Origin: Cyclobacterium marinum DSM 745
Lineage (GTDB): Bacteria > Bacteroidota > Bacteroidia > Cytophagales > Cyclobacteriaceae
Direction of reading: 5' to 3'
Assembly (NCBI RefSeq): GCF_000222485.1
Contig: NC_015914.1
Location: 310,001-374,000, forward strand
DNA length: 64,000 bases
A program made the position numbers and the translations under genes. Shown here piece after piece: positions 8,750 through 17,241 of this stretch (position 1 is its first letter; the number at the start of each line of letters is the position of its first letter). Under the pieces are notes generated by a model. It was not told the origin of the DNA and made no database searches. It saw only the letters and a list, made by a program, of their open reading frames with translations.

Positions 8750-9352
8750 ATGGAAAAGTCAAAAGATAAAGTCAAAGAGCCCTTTTCTGCATATGGAAGC
8801 TATTCCTATGCAGATTATCTTTCTTGGCAAATGGATGAGATGGTGGAGCTGATCCGCGGAAAAGTATTCAGGCAGGCGGCTGCAGCGCCTAGAAGGATAC
8901 ACCAAGAAGTTTCTATGGTGCTTTCAAATACGCTCTATCAATTTTTAAAAGGGAAAACCTGCAAAGTATATGTAGCCCCATTTGATGTGCGCCTTCCGGT
9001 CTCATCCAGAAAGCACAAGGATATCGATACCGTAGTGCAACCGGACCTATGTGTAGTCTGCGATCGGGAAAAACTGGATGAATTGGGTTGTGTGGGTGCT
9101 CCGGACCTGATTATAGAGATCCTCTCACCCGGTAACAATAAAAAGGAGCTGCAATTGAAATACGAGGTATACGAGGCCTCCGGAGTCAAGGAATATTGGG
9201 TGATCCATCCTGATGAACGTACCTTGCTGATCTACACCTTGGAAGAAGGAAAATACCGCTCCTCCCGGTTGTACACAATGGGAGACTGTATCAATTCTCA
9301 GGCGCTTGCTGGTTTTGAGTTGGATCTGGATGAGGTGTTTGGGGAATTGTAA
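8750..9352 (+). CDS. Uma2-family (DUF820) PD-(D/E)XK nuclease, copy 2
   Basis: 200 residues, same architecture as copy 1: D99 in PDLCVV, E123 in DLIIEILSP, lysine near 137. The N-terminal 48 residues and everything from 'APFDVRLP' onward are almost unchanged, while the block 'HQEVSMVLSNTLYQFLKGKTC' is diverged. It sits 158 bp after copy 1 with its own leader, so it can be expressed independently. Function unknown beyond the predicted nuclease fold. Confidence 0.88.
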   Translation: MEKSKDKVKEPFSAYGSYSYADYLSWQMDEMVELIRGKVFRQAAAAPRRIHQEVSMVLSNTLYQFLKGKTCKVYVAPFDVRLPVSSRKHKDIDTVVQPDLCVVCDREKLDELGCVGAPDLIIEILSPGNNKKELQLKYEVYEASGVKEYWVIHPDERTLLIYTLEEGKYRSSRLYTMGDCINSQALAGFELDLDEVFGEL

Positions 9353-9510
9353 GTTCAAACGACAACTATAAGATCTCTTTATAACTGAGGAATATAAATT
9401 AGAACTATATAATTGTTAATTGATGATTACATACAATTACAAACTTTATCTACAGGTTAATTCGTTCAAATCTTGTTATCTTTATTAAGCAACTTCGATT
9501 TGTGTGAAAG

Positions 9511-10110
9511 ATGGAAAAGTCAAAAGATAAAGTCAAAGAGCCCTTTTCAGCATATGGAAGCTATTCCTATGCAGACTACCTCTCCTGGCAACTAGATGAA
9601 ATGGTGGAGCTGATTCGCGGAAGGGTGTTTAGACAGGCAGCCGCTCCCCGCTTAATTCACCAACGCATCTCTGGGAAAATTTTTCATCAAATCTATACTT
9701 TTCTTCAAGGAAAAAATTGCGAAGTATTTACTGCTCCCTTTGATGTTCGCTTACCAGTTTCTTCCAAAGACCTTGACAAAATCGACACCGTAGTGCAGCC
9801 GGATCTCTGTGTGGTTTGCGATCCGGAAAAACTGGATGAATTGGGCTGTGTAGGTGCCCCGGACCTGATCATCGAAATCCTCTCTCCAGGAAACAATAAA
9901 AAAGAATTGCAATTGAAATACGAGGTTTACGAAGCCTCGGGCGTAAAAGAATACTGGATCATTCATCCCGACGAGCGCACCTTGTTGATCTATACCCTGG
10001 AAGGAGCAAAATACCAACCTTCCCGCCTATTTACCTTGGGAGATCGGGTAAAGTCACAGGCGCTTACTGGGTTTGAATTAGATTTGGATGAGGTGTTTGG
10101 AGAGTTGTGA
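9511..10110 (+). CDS. Uma2-family (DUF820) PD-(D/E)XK nuclease, copy 3
   Basis: 199 residues, one residue shorter than the other copies in the alanine run (RQAAAPR against RQAAAAPRR). The candidate catalytic residues are kept. The diverged block reads 'IHQRISGKIFHQIYTFLQGKN', and 'SSKDLDKIDT' replaces 'SSRKHKDIDT'. It is the last and most diverged member of the array. Codon and base use look like those of copies 1 and 2. Confidence 0.88.
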   Translation: MEKSKDKVKEPFSAYGSYSYADYLSWQLDEMVELIRGRVFRQAAAPRLIHQRISGKIFHQIYTFLQGKNCEVFTAPFDVRLPVSSKDLDKIDTVVQPDLCVVCDPEKLDELGCVGAPDLIIEILSPGNNKKELQLKYEVYEASGVKEYWIIHPDERTLLIYTLEGAKYQPSRLFTLGDRVKSQALTGFELDLDEVFGEL

Positions 10111-10268
10111 ATATAGGTTACTTACTTAATTTACCTGATTAATACCTATCCTAAAAGAACAAAAGAAAGACTTTCTACCACCACTTTATTTACTTTTCTG
10201 TAATTAACCATTTATGATTCTCAAAGCTTATATTCGCTAATTTACTGTGTTACTTTTTTGCTTCAGTG

Positions 10269-10400
10269 CATGTCCCGAGAAGTGAAACGAATCAGGATCG
10301 AAAAAGTAACCAACCTGTCCAGAGACATCGGGAAAAAACCTGCCGCTGAACATCTTTTGGCTAAAATCAGGGCAACTCCCGCGCATAGGCAAACTCCTTA
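10269..10400 (+). other. Short open frame in gene-poor region
   Basis: A 43-codon frame (MSREVKRIRIEK..., ending before the TAG at 10398-10400) lies in a locally GC-richer patch. No family is recognised. It overlaps the decayed minus-strand fragment at 10367-10534 and may be noise. Confidence 0.2.
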
Positions 10401-10534
10401 GGATCTAATGTGATTTCATATAAGATAAGAATTAAATCAAGATCCTTCGTCAAACATGCCTCTGCCTTTACCACCGCATTGCCCAGATTTCTTAACGCCA
10501 AAACCTGTAAGGTGTAAGACGGAAAGTAACTAAT
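10367..10534 (-). pseudogene. Decayed coding fragment, no start codon
   Basis: Read on the minus strand, an open stretch of about 55 codons ends at TGA (10369-10367) and begins after a TAA with no ATG. It has protein-like composition (TLQVLALRNLGNAVVKAEA, then DLDLILILYEITLDPKEF). This looks like the remnant of a larger helical protein. I do not recognise the family. It lies in the 545-bp gap between the Uma2 array and the HTH-like gene. Confidence 0.3.
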
Positions 10535-10596
10535 TTATCGAATCTACATTACACTAAGAAAAGGTATTCAACATTCAATTTATTATTAATCAAAAC

Positions 10597-10627
10597 TTTA
10601 CAATTTGATATGTATCACCTAAATTTG
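10597..10627 (+). promoter_or_regulatory. Possible Bacteroidota-type promoter
   Basis: TAAATTTG at 10620-10627 fits the -7 motif TAnnTTTG. A TTT at 10597-10599, 20 bp upstream, is a weak -33 match. It lies 28 bp before the ATG at 10656. Confidence 0.4.
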
Positions 10628-10655
10628 TATTCATTACCTACGAAACGAAATAAAA

Positions 10656-10991
10656 ATGCTAAAAAAATTAACTCTGGATAGGTTGAATCTACAAGTAAGA
10701 GTATTAGGAACATCTCTTTTAGAGATTTCTAATAAGTGTGGTGTAGCAGAGAAGAAACTAACTTCTTTTTTTAATTGTAAGGATTCACTGAGCAAATCAG
10801 AAGAAGAATCCGTTAGAATTGAATTAGTGCGTCATGGATGGATGGTATTTATGGATGTAGCTCAATTAAAAACATCTGAAGATCTTATGATAAATCTTCC
10901 TATGATGCCTTGGGATATGGATAGATTGAAAAACACTGGACCAAGCGAGTATTTCTACTGGGGAGAGAAATCCTTTATAAGGCTATATTGA
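10656..10991 (+). CDS. Small HTH-like protein, unknown
   Basis: 111 residues, mostly soluble. The segment 'SLLEISNKCGVAEKKLTSFFN' (about 20-40) looks like a helix-turn-helix with a recognition helix in the second half, which suggests DNA binding, but the C-terminal part (RHGWMVFMDVAQLKTSEDLMINLPMMPWDMDRLK) is unfamiliar. It has its own promoter-like sequence and stands alone between a decayed region and a lipoprotein gene, as cargo genes often do. Function unknown. Confidence 0.5.
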   Translation: MLKKLTLDRLNLQVRVLGTSLLEISNKCGVAEKKLTSFFNCKDSLSKSEEESVRIELVRHGWMVFMDVAQLKTSEDLMINLPMMPWDMDRLKNTGPSEYFYWGEKSFIRLY

Positions 10992-11153
10992 TGGGTATTT
11001 ATAAAACATACTGGCTTATTCAGTAAAGACTGGATTGATCTTGTTGTTTCTACACCTCTTCCAAAAAAGTTTACACAGGCTATTCGGTATTCTATTGGAT
11101 AATCCCCGTTTAATGCTATAATTGTGGTTAAATCATACAAGAATTAACCCAAA

Positions 11154-12392
11154 ATGAACAAATACATCCTTGCTTTTGCCCTTCTCAGTAATTTAACCCT
11201 TGCTAATTCTTGCTCAGAAAGCCAAAAAAACAATCAGACCACAGAAGACAGTCCAAATAATTTTTTACAGGACAAAAAGTTTTTAGAAAAATTTGATCCT
11301 AATCTTGTGGAGCTTAGTACGGATGACAACCAAGCAAAAATCCTGGTATCCCCTAAGTACCAAGGGAAAGTTTTCACCTCTACCGCAGCAGGTGAAAATG
11401 GAGAAAGCTTTGGCTGGATAAACTATAAAGCATTTGAAGGCCCATTAGACAAACACATGAATGCCTATGGAGGTGAAAGTCGCCTTTGGCTTGGGCCGGA
11501 AGGAAACAAGTACTCCCTGTACTTTGAACCGGGTAAAAATATGGTGTTTGAAAACTGGCACACTCCTGCAGCCATTGACCATGAACCCTGGGAAAAAACC
11601 AAGTCTGGCCCGAGAGAAATAGCCATGACCAAAGCAACCTCCATTACCAACTATCAGGGAACCGAGTTTAAGCTACAGCTTCAGCGAACTGTTGCACTTC
11701 TGGAAAAGGAAGAAATCTTAAAAAACATTGCTTTGACAGCCGATGTCTCTGCCATCAAAATGATAGGCTATACCACCATCAATTCCATTCAAAACACCGG
11801 CGATTTCCCATGGACCCCTGAAACCGGAGCCCCCTGCCTTTGGGTTTTGGACATGTTTAGGCCTAGCGCAGAAACCACCATTGTATTGCCTCTCAAGCCA
11901 AATGACTCCAAAGAAGGGCTTACCACCAACTATTTCGGTGAAATTCCTGAGGAAAGAATTGCCATCACTGATAATTACTTTTTCTTAAAGGCCGATGGCC
12001 AAAGCAGAGGAAAAGTGGGCGTATCCCCCGAAAGAGGACTTCCTATGGCTGCCAGCTATGACCATCTCAACAAATTATTGACCATCACTACCTTCAATAT
12101 TTCGTCTGAATTGCCCTACCTTAATCAAGAGTGGAACACCGATGCTGATCCTTTCAAAGGGGATGCGGTCAATGCTTATAATGATGGCCCCTTGGAAGAT
12201 GGTAACCAGATGGGTCCCTTTTACGAATTAGAGAGTGTTTCTCCCGGAGCTTTCCTTTCTCCCGGCCAAAGCATGGAGCATTTCCACAATGTTTACCACT
12301 TCACCGGAAACGAGAATGGGTTAAATGAAATCACCCAGCAATTATTGGGGATTTCTATTGCTGAGATTAATGAGGTGTTTGGTAATGATTAA
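11154..12392 (+). CDS. DUF6786-family lipoprotein
   Basis: 412 residues. The N-terminus has a short signal peptide ending in a lipobox-like LANSC (Cys 20). The body is beta-rich with 'NAYGGESRLWLGPEGNKYSLYFEPG', which I associate with the Bacteroidota DUF6786 family (mutarotase-like beta-sandwich expected). 'GAPCLWVLDMFRPS' and a C-terminal 'SMEHFHNVYHFTG' add conserved-looking blocks. It is probably anchored in the periplasm or outer membrane. Carbohydrate binding is inference from the fold only. Confidence 0.65.
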   Translation: MNKYILAFALLSNLTLANSCSESQKNNQTTEDSPNNFLQDKKFLEKFDPNLVELSTDDNQAKILVSPKYQGKVFTSTAAGENGESFGWINYKAFEGPLDKHMNAYGGESRLWLGPEGNKYSLYFEPGKNMVFENWHTPAAIDHEPWEKTKSGPREIAMTKATSITNYQGTEFKLQLQRTVALLEKEEILKNIALTADVSAIKMIGYTTINSIQNTGDFPWTPETGAPCLWVLDMFRPSAETTIVLPLKPNDSKEGLTTNYFGEIPEERIAITDNYFFLKADGQSRGKVGVSPERGLPMAASYDHLNKLLTITTFNISSELPYLNQEWNTDADPFKGDAVNAYNDGPLEDGNQMGPFYELESVSPGAFLSPGQSMEHFHNVYHFTGNENGLNEITQQLLGISIAEINEVFGND

Positions 12393-12475
12393 TTGTTAAT
12401 TGTCAATTGTTTTTTCTTCTATGGCCCTTGCCTGAGAAATTTTGTCTTCTGAGTGTTGCCTGAGGCACTTAAAAG

Positions 12476-12525
12476 TCGGTACCTGAGCTTGTCGAGTTCC
12501 CGGTGCCTGAGCTTGTCGAAGGCAG
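12476..12525. repeat. CCTGAGCTTGTCGA-type dispersed repeat
   Basis: Two tandem copies (CCTGAGCTTGTCGAGTTCC, then CCTGAGCTTGTCGAAGG) match the repeats at 71-117. They sit in an intergenic position. This motif is a dispersed element, not a gene. Confidence 0.75.
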
Positions 12526-12770
12526 AGGGACATTTGAGCGAAAACTCCTTTGTTTTTTAACTTTGGTGGTCAGTCAGCACCTGATACAAAAATAAACTGA
12601 AGAAGCCAGGAGGGCTTCAACAACAATAACCAGGGGTGAAAACCATTGACTGCCGACATGCTAGTAATTGATTTTTTCACCTAATAACTACCTCGTTAAA
12701 TGTCTTCACCTTTGCTTGAATAATAATAGCTAACCATTTAACAAAAAGACAACATTTTATAAAAGAACAA

Positions 12771-12795
12771 ATGGGCTTCGGCTCATTTTATTTTT
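12771..12795 (+). terminator. Possible terminator hairpin, TTCG loop
   Basis: ATGGGC-TTCG-GCTCAT (12771-12786), with one G-T pair, is followed by TTTATTTTTAT. It is placed about 70 bp before the next gene, so it could end read-through from upstream or act as a leader hairpin. Confidence 0.45.
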
Positions 12796-12858
12796 ATATA
12801 TTTATCTATCGAATCCCCTCTTTTATAAAACAAATCTTTAAAAAAATATTCTCCAATC

Positions 12859-13782
12859 ATGGTAAAAGTAAAATCAGCCCTTTCCCTTCTCCTATTTTCA
12901 TTCCTGTTTACCCTAGGATGTAATGAAAAAGCCCCTGTGGCAAAACGAGTAATTATGCTGGGAATTGATGGCTTTTCTCTGGAAGGTTACCAAAAAGCAA
13001 AGACACCAAATATAGATGCTTTATTTGCTGATGGAGTGATTTCCACCAGTACCAGAACAGTGATGCCCTCTGTTACCATGCCCAACTGGACCAGTCACCT
13101 TACCGGTGGTGGACCGGAGCAACACGGAGTTTTCGGCAATGGCTGGGAGAAAGAAGACCACACCATTGCTCCCCAGGAAATGGATCAGGATGGCTATTAC
13201 CCTTCAATATTTAAGGTTGCAAAGGACAATGTCCCCAATATCAAGACCGCTTTCTATTTTAATTGGAAAAGCCTCATCAAACCTTTCAATAAGAAATACC
13301 TGGATGAGTATAGGTTTGAGGAAGACGATCGGTACGATCAAAATTATCAGGCAGCCTTTGATTTTATTGTTAGCAACCAAGAAGTACCAACATTGATTTT
13401 TCTTTATTCGGTGCATGTAGACCATGCCGGACACGGACACGAGTGGATGTCTCCGGAATTTATCACGGCCATTGAGGAAATTGATGTAAAAATCGGGGAA
13501 TTTGTAAAGCAACTAAAGGCGGAAGGATTATATGAAGAAAGCAACTTTTTACTCTTTACAGATCATGGGGGAATAGGCACAAGTCATGGCGGCACATCTG
13601 TTCAGGAAATGATTGTTCCTTGGATGATCAAAGGCCCAGAAATAAATAAATCTGTTGAGTTAAATTCTCCCAATTCAAATGCCAACACCTCTGCAGTAGT
13701 AGCCAAATTATTTGGAATCGAGGACACCCCTGAATCCTGGATTGCGAAGGTTCCTTCAGGAATATTTAGTGGCAAAGATTGA
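12859..13782 (+). CDS. Alkaline-phosphatase-superfamily phosphodiesterase lipoprotein
   Basis: 307 residues with a lipobox (TLGC, Cys 21), so it is an exported lipoprotein. Motifs of the type I phosphodiesterase/nucleotide pyrophosphatase branch: metal-binding Asp 37 in GIDG, likely nucleophile Thr 73 in SVTMPNW, then HVDHAGH, TDHGG and SHGG. The superfamily includes phosphodiesterases and also phosphonoacetate hydrolase. Substrate is undecided here. It is convergent with the DUF5690 gene and shares a terminator with it. Its nearness to the phosphonate-type locus suggests release of phosphate or of phosphonate head groups, which is inference. Confidence 0.8.
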   Translation: MVKVKSALSLLLFSFLFTLGCNEKAPVAKRVIMLGIDGFSLEGYQKAKTPNIDALFADGVISTSTRTVMPSVTMPNWTSHLTGGGPEQHGVFGNGWEKEDHTIAPQEMDQDGYYPSIFKVAKDNVPNIKTAFYFNWKSLIKPFNKKYLDEYRFEEDDRYDQNYQAAFDFIVSNQEVPTLIFLYSVHVDHAGHGHEWMSPEFITAIEEIDVKIGEFVKQLKAEGLYEESNFLLFTDHGGIGTSHGGTSVQEMIVPWMIKGPEINKSVELNSPNSNANTSAVVAKLFGIEDTPESWIAKVPSGIFSGKD

Positions 13783-13918
13783 TGAAATTTGATAGAGGCT
13801 TTTGATTGGCTGATCTGATTCTGAAAATTAATCTAAACTAGACATAATGGAAATCCATGTTTAAACGTGGGAGAGGTAATGGGATTCGGATTAGCATCCC
13901 TATTTGCTATTTCAGGTT

Positions 13919-13949
13919 AAAAGGAGTGAACATTAATTCACTCCTTTTT
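13919..13949. terminator. Bidirectional terminator
   Basis: AAAAGGAGTGAA pairs with TTCACTCCTTTTT around a CATTAA loop (13919-13949). The A/T flanks let it serve both the phosphodiesterase gene (+) and the DUF5690 gene (-). Confidence 0.85.
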
Positions 13950-14010
13950 CCACCCCCCCCTAAACTTTCCTGTGAGAAATGTGGGTATATTGAGATCAAT
14001 TAATCCCCCA

Positions 14011-15279
14011 CTACTTAAGTTGAAGCTTGGGAGAAAATACTTTGATATTCCATAACAATACAAATACCAACATCACGATAAGTACACCACCACCTAAGTT
14101 TAACCAAGTGAAAAATTCAACCCAAGACGAGTGGGTATAAAAAAACTCTTTATAAATCAATATTCCCACACTGGCCAAGTAACCCAGCGCATCTGCCACA
14201 TAAAATAAGAACCCTACCGTTCCCTTGTATTGCAAAAAGGCGAGCAACCTTTCGAACAATAAACAGTGGAATAGTATATATGGCAGGTATACACTAAAGC
14301 CCGAACCTATCATCCAAATTACAGGGCCAACTTGATCTTGTTTAAAAAGGAATGTTACAATTACCATAAGAATTGCGCTGATGATTGTTGCCAAAACACC
14401 TAACAGAAAAGCCTTTTTATTATCAATCACCAATATACCTAAAGCACTTATAATCAAAACCACTATTGCTATGGGTAACTCTGTCAGGGTGATTAACTCA
14501 GGCTGATGGGACATATTAAATGAAGCCCAAAACTCAACAATAAAATTATCTCTAAAATCCCTAACTACTGTCAGTAACACATACACCAGCACAAGAACAA
14601 AAAAAACGGCTCCATGTTTCTTCATAAAATCTAAACGCGCCTTTTTATCCATCGGAACCCTTTCCGTTCGAAGCTTCTTATCTATAGCAGTGGGTGGTTT
14701 GCTTTTATTTAAGCCATAAGCAGCAATAAGGAGCATCGGAAAGAAAACTGCCCCGGTAACAAAAGGCATCATCCATTCACTTATTTGAAAACCCTGCATC
14801 AACCAAATACCAGTTGATTTAACCAGCCCAGTAGAAAAAATGAATGTTGCACTTAAGCCTGCTGCCAACAGCTCTGAATTTTTTCTACCTTCTAGATACA
14901 CCAAAACCAGCCCAAAAATCATCCCTAACGGCAATCCATTTAAGAACATGGCTAGCGGTTTAAGTGGGACAGGGACATAAGCAAATGCCAAAAGCATTAA
15001 CAGGCCAAACCCTACAAGTCCAACTATTGCCCCAAAACGTTTATAGGGTGGGATCTCAGGCACTAGCCGTATACCTATAAATTTTGAAACCATATATCCC
15101 AATACTTGTCCAATAATCAACAGGGTTTTAAAATGAAAACCGGATACCGCTTCCACCCCTTCAAACTGTCCCGCTAAAAATGATTTTCTAACAGCATACA
15201 TTCCAGTGTATGCCATAAATGCGGTGCAAACCAATAATACGTCCGTCTTGGAAATTGAAACCTTATTAAGTTTACCCAT
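14011..15279 (-). CDS. DUF5690 transporter-like membrane protein
   Basis: 422 residues with about 12 hydrophobic helices and an MFS-like layout: 'AYTGMYAVRKSFLAGQF' near the first helix pair resembles the RK motif of organophosphate/phosphate antiporters (GlpT/UhpT group), and a basic cytoplasmic loop (about 195-225, KKLRTERVPMDKKARLDF) divides two halves. I place it in DUF5690. It is divergent from the XRE-cupin/ADH/FAD/HAD gene set. This suggests uptake of the organophosphonate that those enzymes use. Confidence 0.75.
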   Translation of the reverse strand: MGKLNKVSISKTDVLLVCTAFMAYTGMYAVRKSFLAGQFEGVEAVSGFHFKTLLIIGQVLGYMVSKFIGIRLVPEIPPYKRFGAIVGLVGFGLLMLLAFAYVPVPLKPLAMFLNGLPLGMIFGLVLVYLEGRKNSELLAAGLSATFIFSTGLVKSTGIWLMQGFQISEWMMPFVTGAVFFPMLLIAAYGLNKSKPPTAIDKKLRTERVPMDKKARLDFMKKHGAVFFVLVLVYVLLTVVRDFRDNFIVEFWASFNMSHQPELITLTELPIAIVVLIISALGILVIDNKKAFLLGVLATIISAILMVIVTFLFKQDQVGPVIWMIGSGFSVYLPYILFHCLLFERLLAFLQYKGTVGFLFYVADALGYLASVGILIYKEFFYTHSSWVEFFTWLNLGGGVLIVMLVFVLLWNIKVFSPKLQLK

Positions 15280-15501
15280 GAAAATTGAAGCTTGTTATCT
15301 TTTACAGAATTACTTTATTAATAAATTATCGCTTGTAAATGTAGACGCAAAGCTGAAATTGAAACCTAATTCTGGTATTATCAAAACAATAAATTTTCGT
15401 TAAGGGAAATTAATTTTTCTTATAAAGAAAATTTTAAGAACTTTAACTTTTAAAACTGTTTGGATATAAGAGCTTATTTATAGCTATTAAATTAAAATTG
15501 G
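15280..15501. promoter_or_regulatory. Divergent promoter region of the phosphonate-type locus
   Basis: 222 bp of AT-rich sequence between the transporter and regulator genes. It must hold promoters for both directions and is the natural place for the XRE regulator to bind. I could not pick a convincing operator by eye. Confidence 0.4.
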
Positions 15502-16086
15502 ATGGATAATTCCGCTTACCTCACCACTTGGATTGGCTCCAAAATAAAGGACATCAGAAAATCACAACACTTGAAGTTAGGTGACCTTGCTGATAAATCT
15601 GGAATTAGTATTGCCATGCTTTCAAAAATCGAAAACGGAAGAGTATTCCCAACCTTGCCCTCCTTGATTCAAGTACTCGCTACCCTCAATGTGGACTTAA
15701 ACGTGTTTTTTGCAGACCTACAAACCGAAAAAGAATTTCCGGGTTACCTATTGAAGCGGAAAAATGAGTACCGCTCTGTAAAGAAAGAAGAGGAAGCCAT
15801 AGGGTTTGACTACCAATTGATCTTAAATCATAAAATTGAACGTTCTTCTATGGAAATTTCCTTGCTAACCATTTCTAGGAATTCCCAAAGAGAACCGGTC
15901 ACCACAGATGGTATTGAATACCTGTATGTGATCAGTGGAAGCCTTATCTATGAATTGGGAGACAAGGTATTTGATTTAGAGGAAGGAGATTCTTTATTAT
16001 TCAATGGAAACATCCCACACCTACCTAAAAACCATAACAGTACAGATGCCCAACTTTTAGTCATATACTTTATAGAAATCAGATAA
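15502..16086 (+). CDS. XRE-family regulator with cupin sensor domain
   Basis: 194 residues. A helix-turn-helix of XRE type spans about 12-68 (LGDLADKSGISIAMLSKIENGRVFPTLPSLIQVLATL). A C-terminal cupin (about 115-190) has 'GIEYLYVISGSLIYELGDKVFDLEEGDSLLFNGNIPHLPKN', the two cupin boxes. Cupin-XRE proteins usually sense a small metabolite of the pathway they control. It is the first gene of a run of four same-strand genes (gap 12 bp to the dehydrogenase). Confidence 0.88.
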   Translation: MDNSAYLTTWIGSKIKDIRKSQHLKLGDLADKSGISIAMLSKIENGRVFPTLPSLIQVLATLNVDLNVFFADLQTEKEFPGYLLKRKNEYRSVKKEEEAIGFDYQLILNHKIERSSMEISLLTISRNSQREPVTTDGIEYLYVISGSLIYELGDKVFDLEEGDSLLFNGNIPHLPKNHNSTDAQLLVIYFIEIR

Positions 16087-16098
16087 TCTACTTACAGC

Positions 16099-17172
16099 AT
16101 GGAAAAAGTCGCTATTGCAAAGGTTTTTATTGAACCTGAGTCCCCTTTTATTACGCGCTCAGTTGCTTTCCCTTCTTTGGCAGAAGGCGAACTACTGGTA
16201 AAAATCGATTTTTCTACTATCTGCACCAGTGATTTGCATTCCTTTTTCGGAAGAAGGCATGCTTGCAGCCATAGTGTTTTGGGTCATGAAATCATTGGAA
16301 TCATTGAAAAAATGTCCACAAAGGACATGTATGACTATTATGGAAATCAGCTCAATATAGGAGACAGCATCACCTGGACCATATATGCCCATGACCCAGA
16401 CTCAATAAACGCCAAGAAGGGGTATCCTCAAAAATCCGAAGCGCTATATAAATATGGTCATGAGCAAATGAATGACACCTACCAGCTCAATGGGGGATTT
16501 GCTAGCCATTGTCATTTGCGAAAAAACACTACCCTATTTAAGCTTCCAAAAAATCTGAGCAATTTAGAAGCTGCTCCATTGAATTGCACCCATGCCACCA
16601 TTGCAGGGGCTTTGCGATTGGCAGGGGATCTGAATAATAAAAATATTTTGGTCAACGGAGTGGGTATGCTTGGGCTCTCTGCCTGTGCCATGGCCAAGGA
16701 GGAAGGGGCTAAGAATGTTTGGAGTCAGGATATCGATTCTAAAAAAGCTACCAACTCCTTAAAGTTTGGAGCCAAAAAAACCTTTATCTACGGTGAAGGT
16801 GAGATTAGTCCTGCCGTTAATGCTGAAGGAGGTATAGACGTAATTATTGAAACATCGGGTAATCCCGAAGCCATTGAGTATTGTTTAAAACTTCTGGGGA
16901 TAGGCGGAACCTTGGTTTTGGTAGGCTCAGTCTTTTCACAGCGAGACCTTACCATCAACGGAGAATATTTGGTAAGAAATCTCCTTACTATCAAAGGGCT
17001 CCATAATTACATCCCGGAAGACTTGGCCACTGCCATAAATTTTATGGAAAAAGCTCATCTCAAGTATCCTTTCGAAAGCCTTGTAGGCAAAACCTTTAGT
17101 CTTCAGGAATTGGACGAAGCTTTTGCTACCGCCCAAAATGGGGGATATTACAGAATAGGCATCCTTCCTTAG
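16099..17172 (+). CDS. Zinc-type alcohol dehydrogenase, phosphonate-associated (TIGR03366-like)
   Basis: 357 residues, medium-chain dehydrogenase. Catalytic zinc ligands appear intact: Cys 42, His 63-Glu 64 (GHE) and a Cys in LNCTHAT (about 164). A Rossmann motif follows (NGVGMLGLSACAMA). The structural-zinc lobe normally has four cysteines in the stretch before GLPQKC; here it reads AHDPDSINAKKGYPQKSEALYKYGHE with none. Gene order matches the family proposed to accompany phosphonate catabolism. It may oxidise or reduce an aldehyde or alcohol made in this pathway; the exact substrate is unknown. Confidence 0.8.
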   Translation: MEKVAIAKVFIEPESPFITRSVAFPSLAEGELLVKIDFSTICTSDLHSFFGRRHACSHSVLGHEIIGIIEKMSTKDMYDYYGNQLNIGDSITWTIYAHDPDSINAKKGYPQKSEALYKYGHEQMNDTYQLNGGFASHCHLRKNTTLFKLPKNLSNLEAAPLNCTHATIAGALRLAGDLNNKNILVNGVGMLGLSACAMAKEEGAKNVWSQDIDSKKATNSLKFGAKKTFIYGEGEISPAVNAEGGIDVIIETSGNPEAIEYCLKLLGIGGTLVLVGSVFSQRDLTINGEYLVRNLLTIKGLHNYIPEDLATAINFMEKAHLKYPFESLVGKTFSLQELDEAFATAQNGGYYRIGILP

Positions 17173-17241
17173 AATAAGTTTGAGGAATAACAATATGAAC
17201 TTAATACTTAATTTTATTGACATCCTGTTTAAAAAATAATC

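Larger units (their letters stand above)
7989..10110 (+). repeat. Triple tandem repeat carrying Uma2 paralogues
   Basis: Start codons at 7989, 8750 and 9511 are spaced by exactly 761 bp. The 158-bp spacers 8592-8749 and 9353-9510 are almost identical to each other, with about ten differences by eye. A TTGTTATCTTTATTA block followed by a short purine-rich stretch precedes each ATG and may be promoter-like. The repeat arose by tandem duplication. Confidence 0.85.
12393..12858. other. Gene-free repeat-bearing spacer
   Basis: 466 bp without a credible gene. It begins with a TTAATTGTTAATTGTCAATTG stretch similar to that at 137-150 and contains two copies of the CCTGAGCTTGTCGA repeat. A small hairpin with a TTCG loop lies near the end. 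Confidence 0.6.

Noticed and set aside
7989..10110. Restriction-modification or defence system built from Uma2
   Set aside because: No methyltransferase, specificity or helicase subunit nearby; the family is not established as defence.
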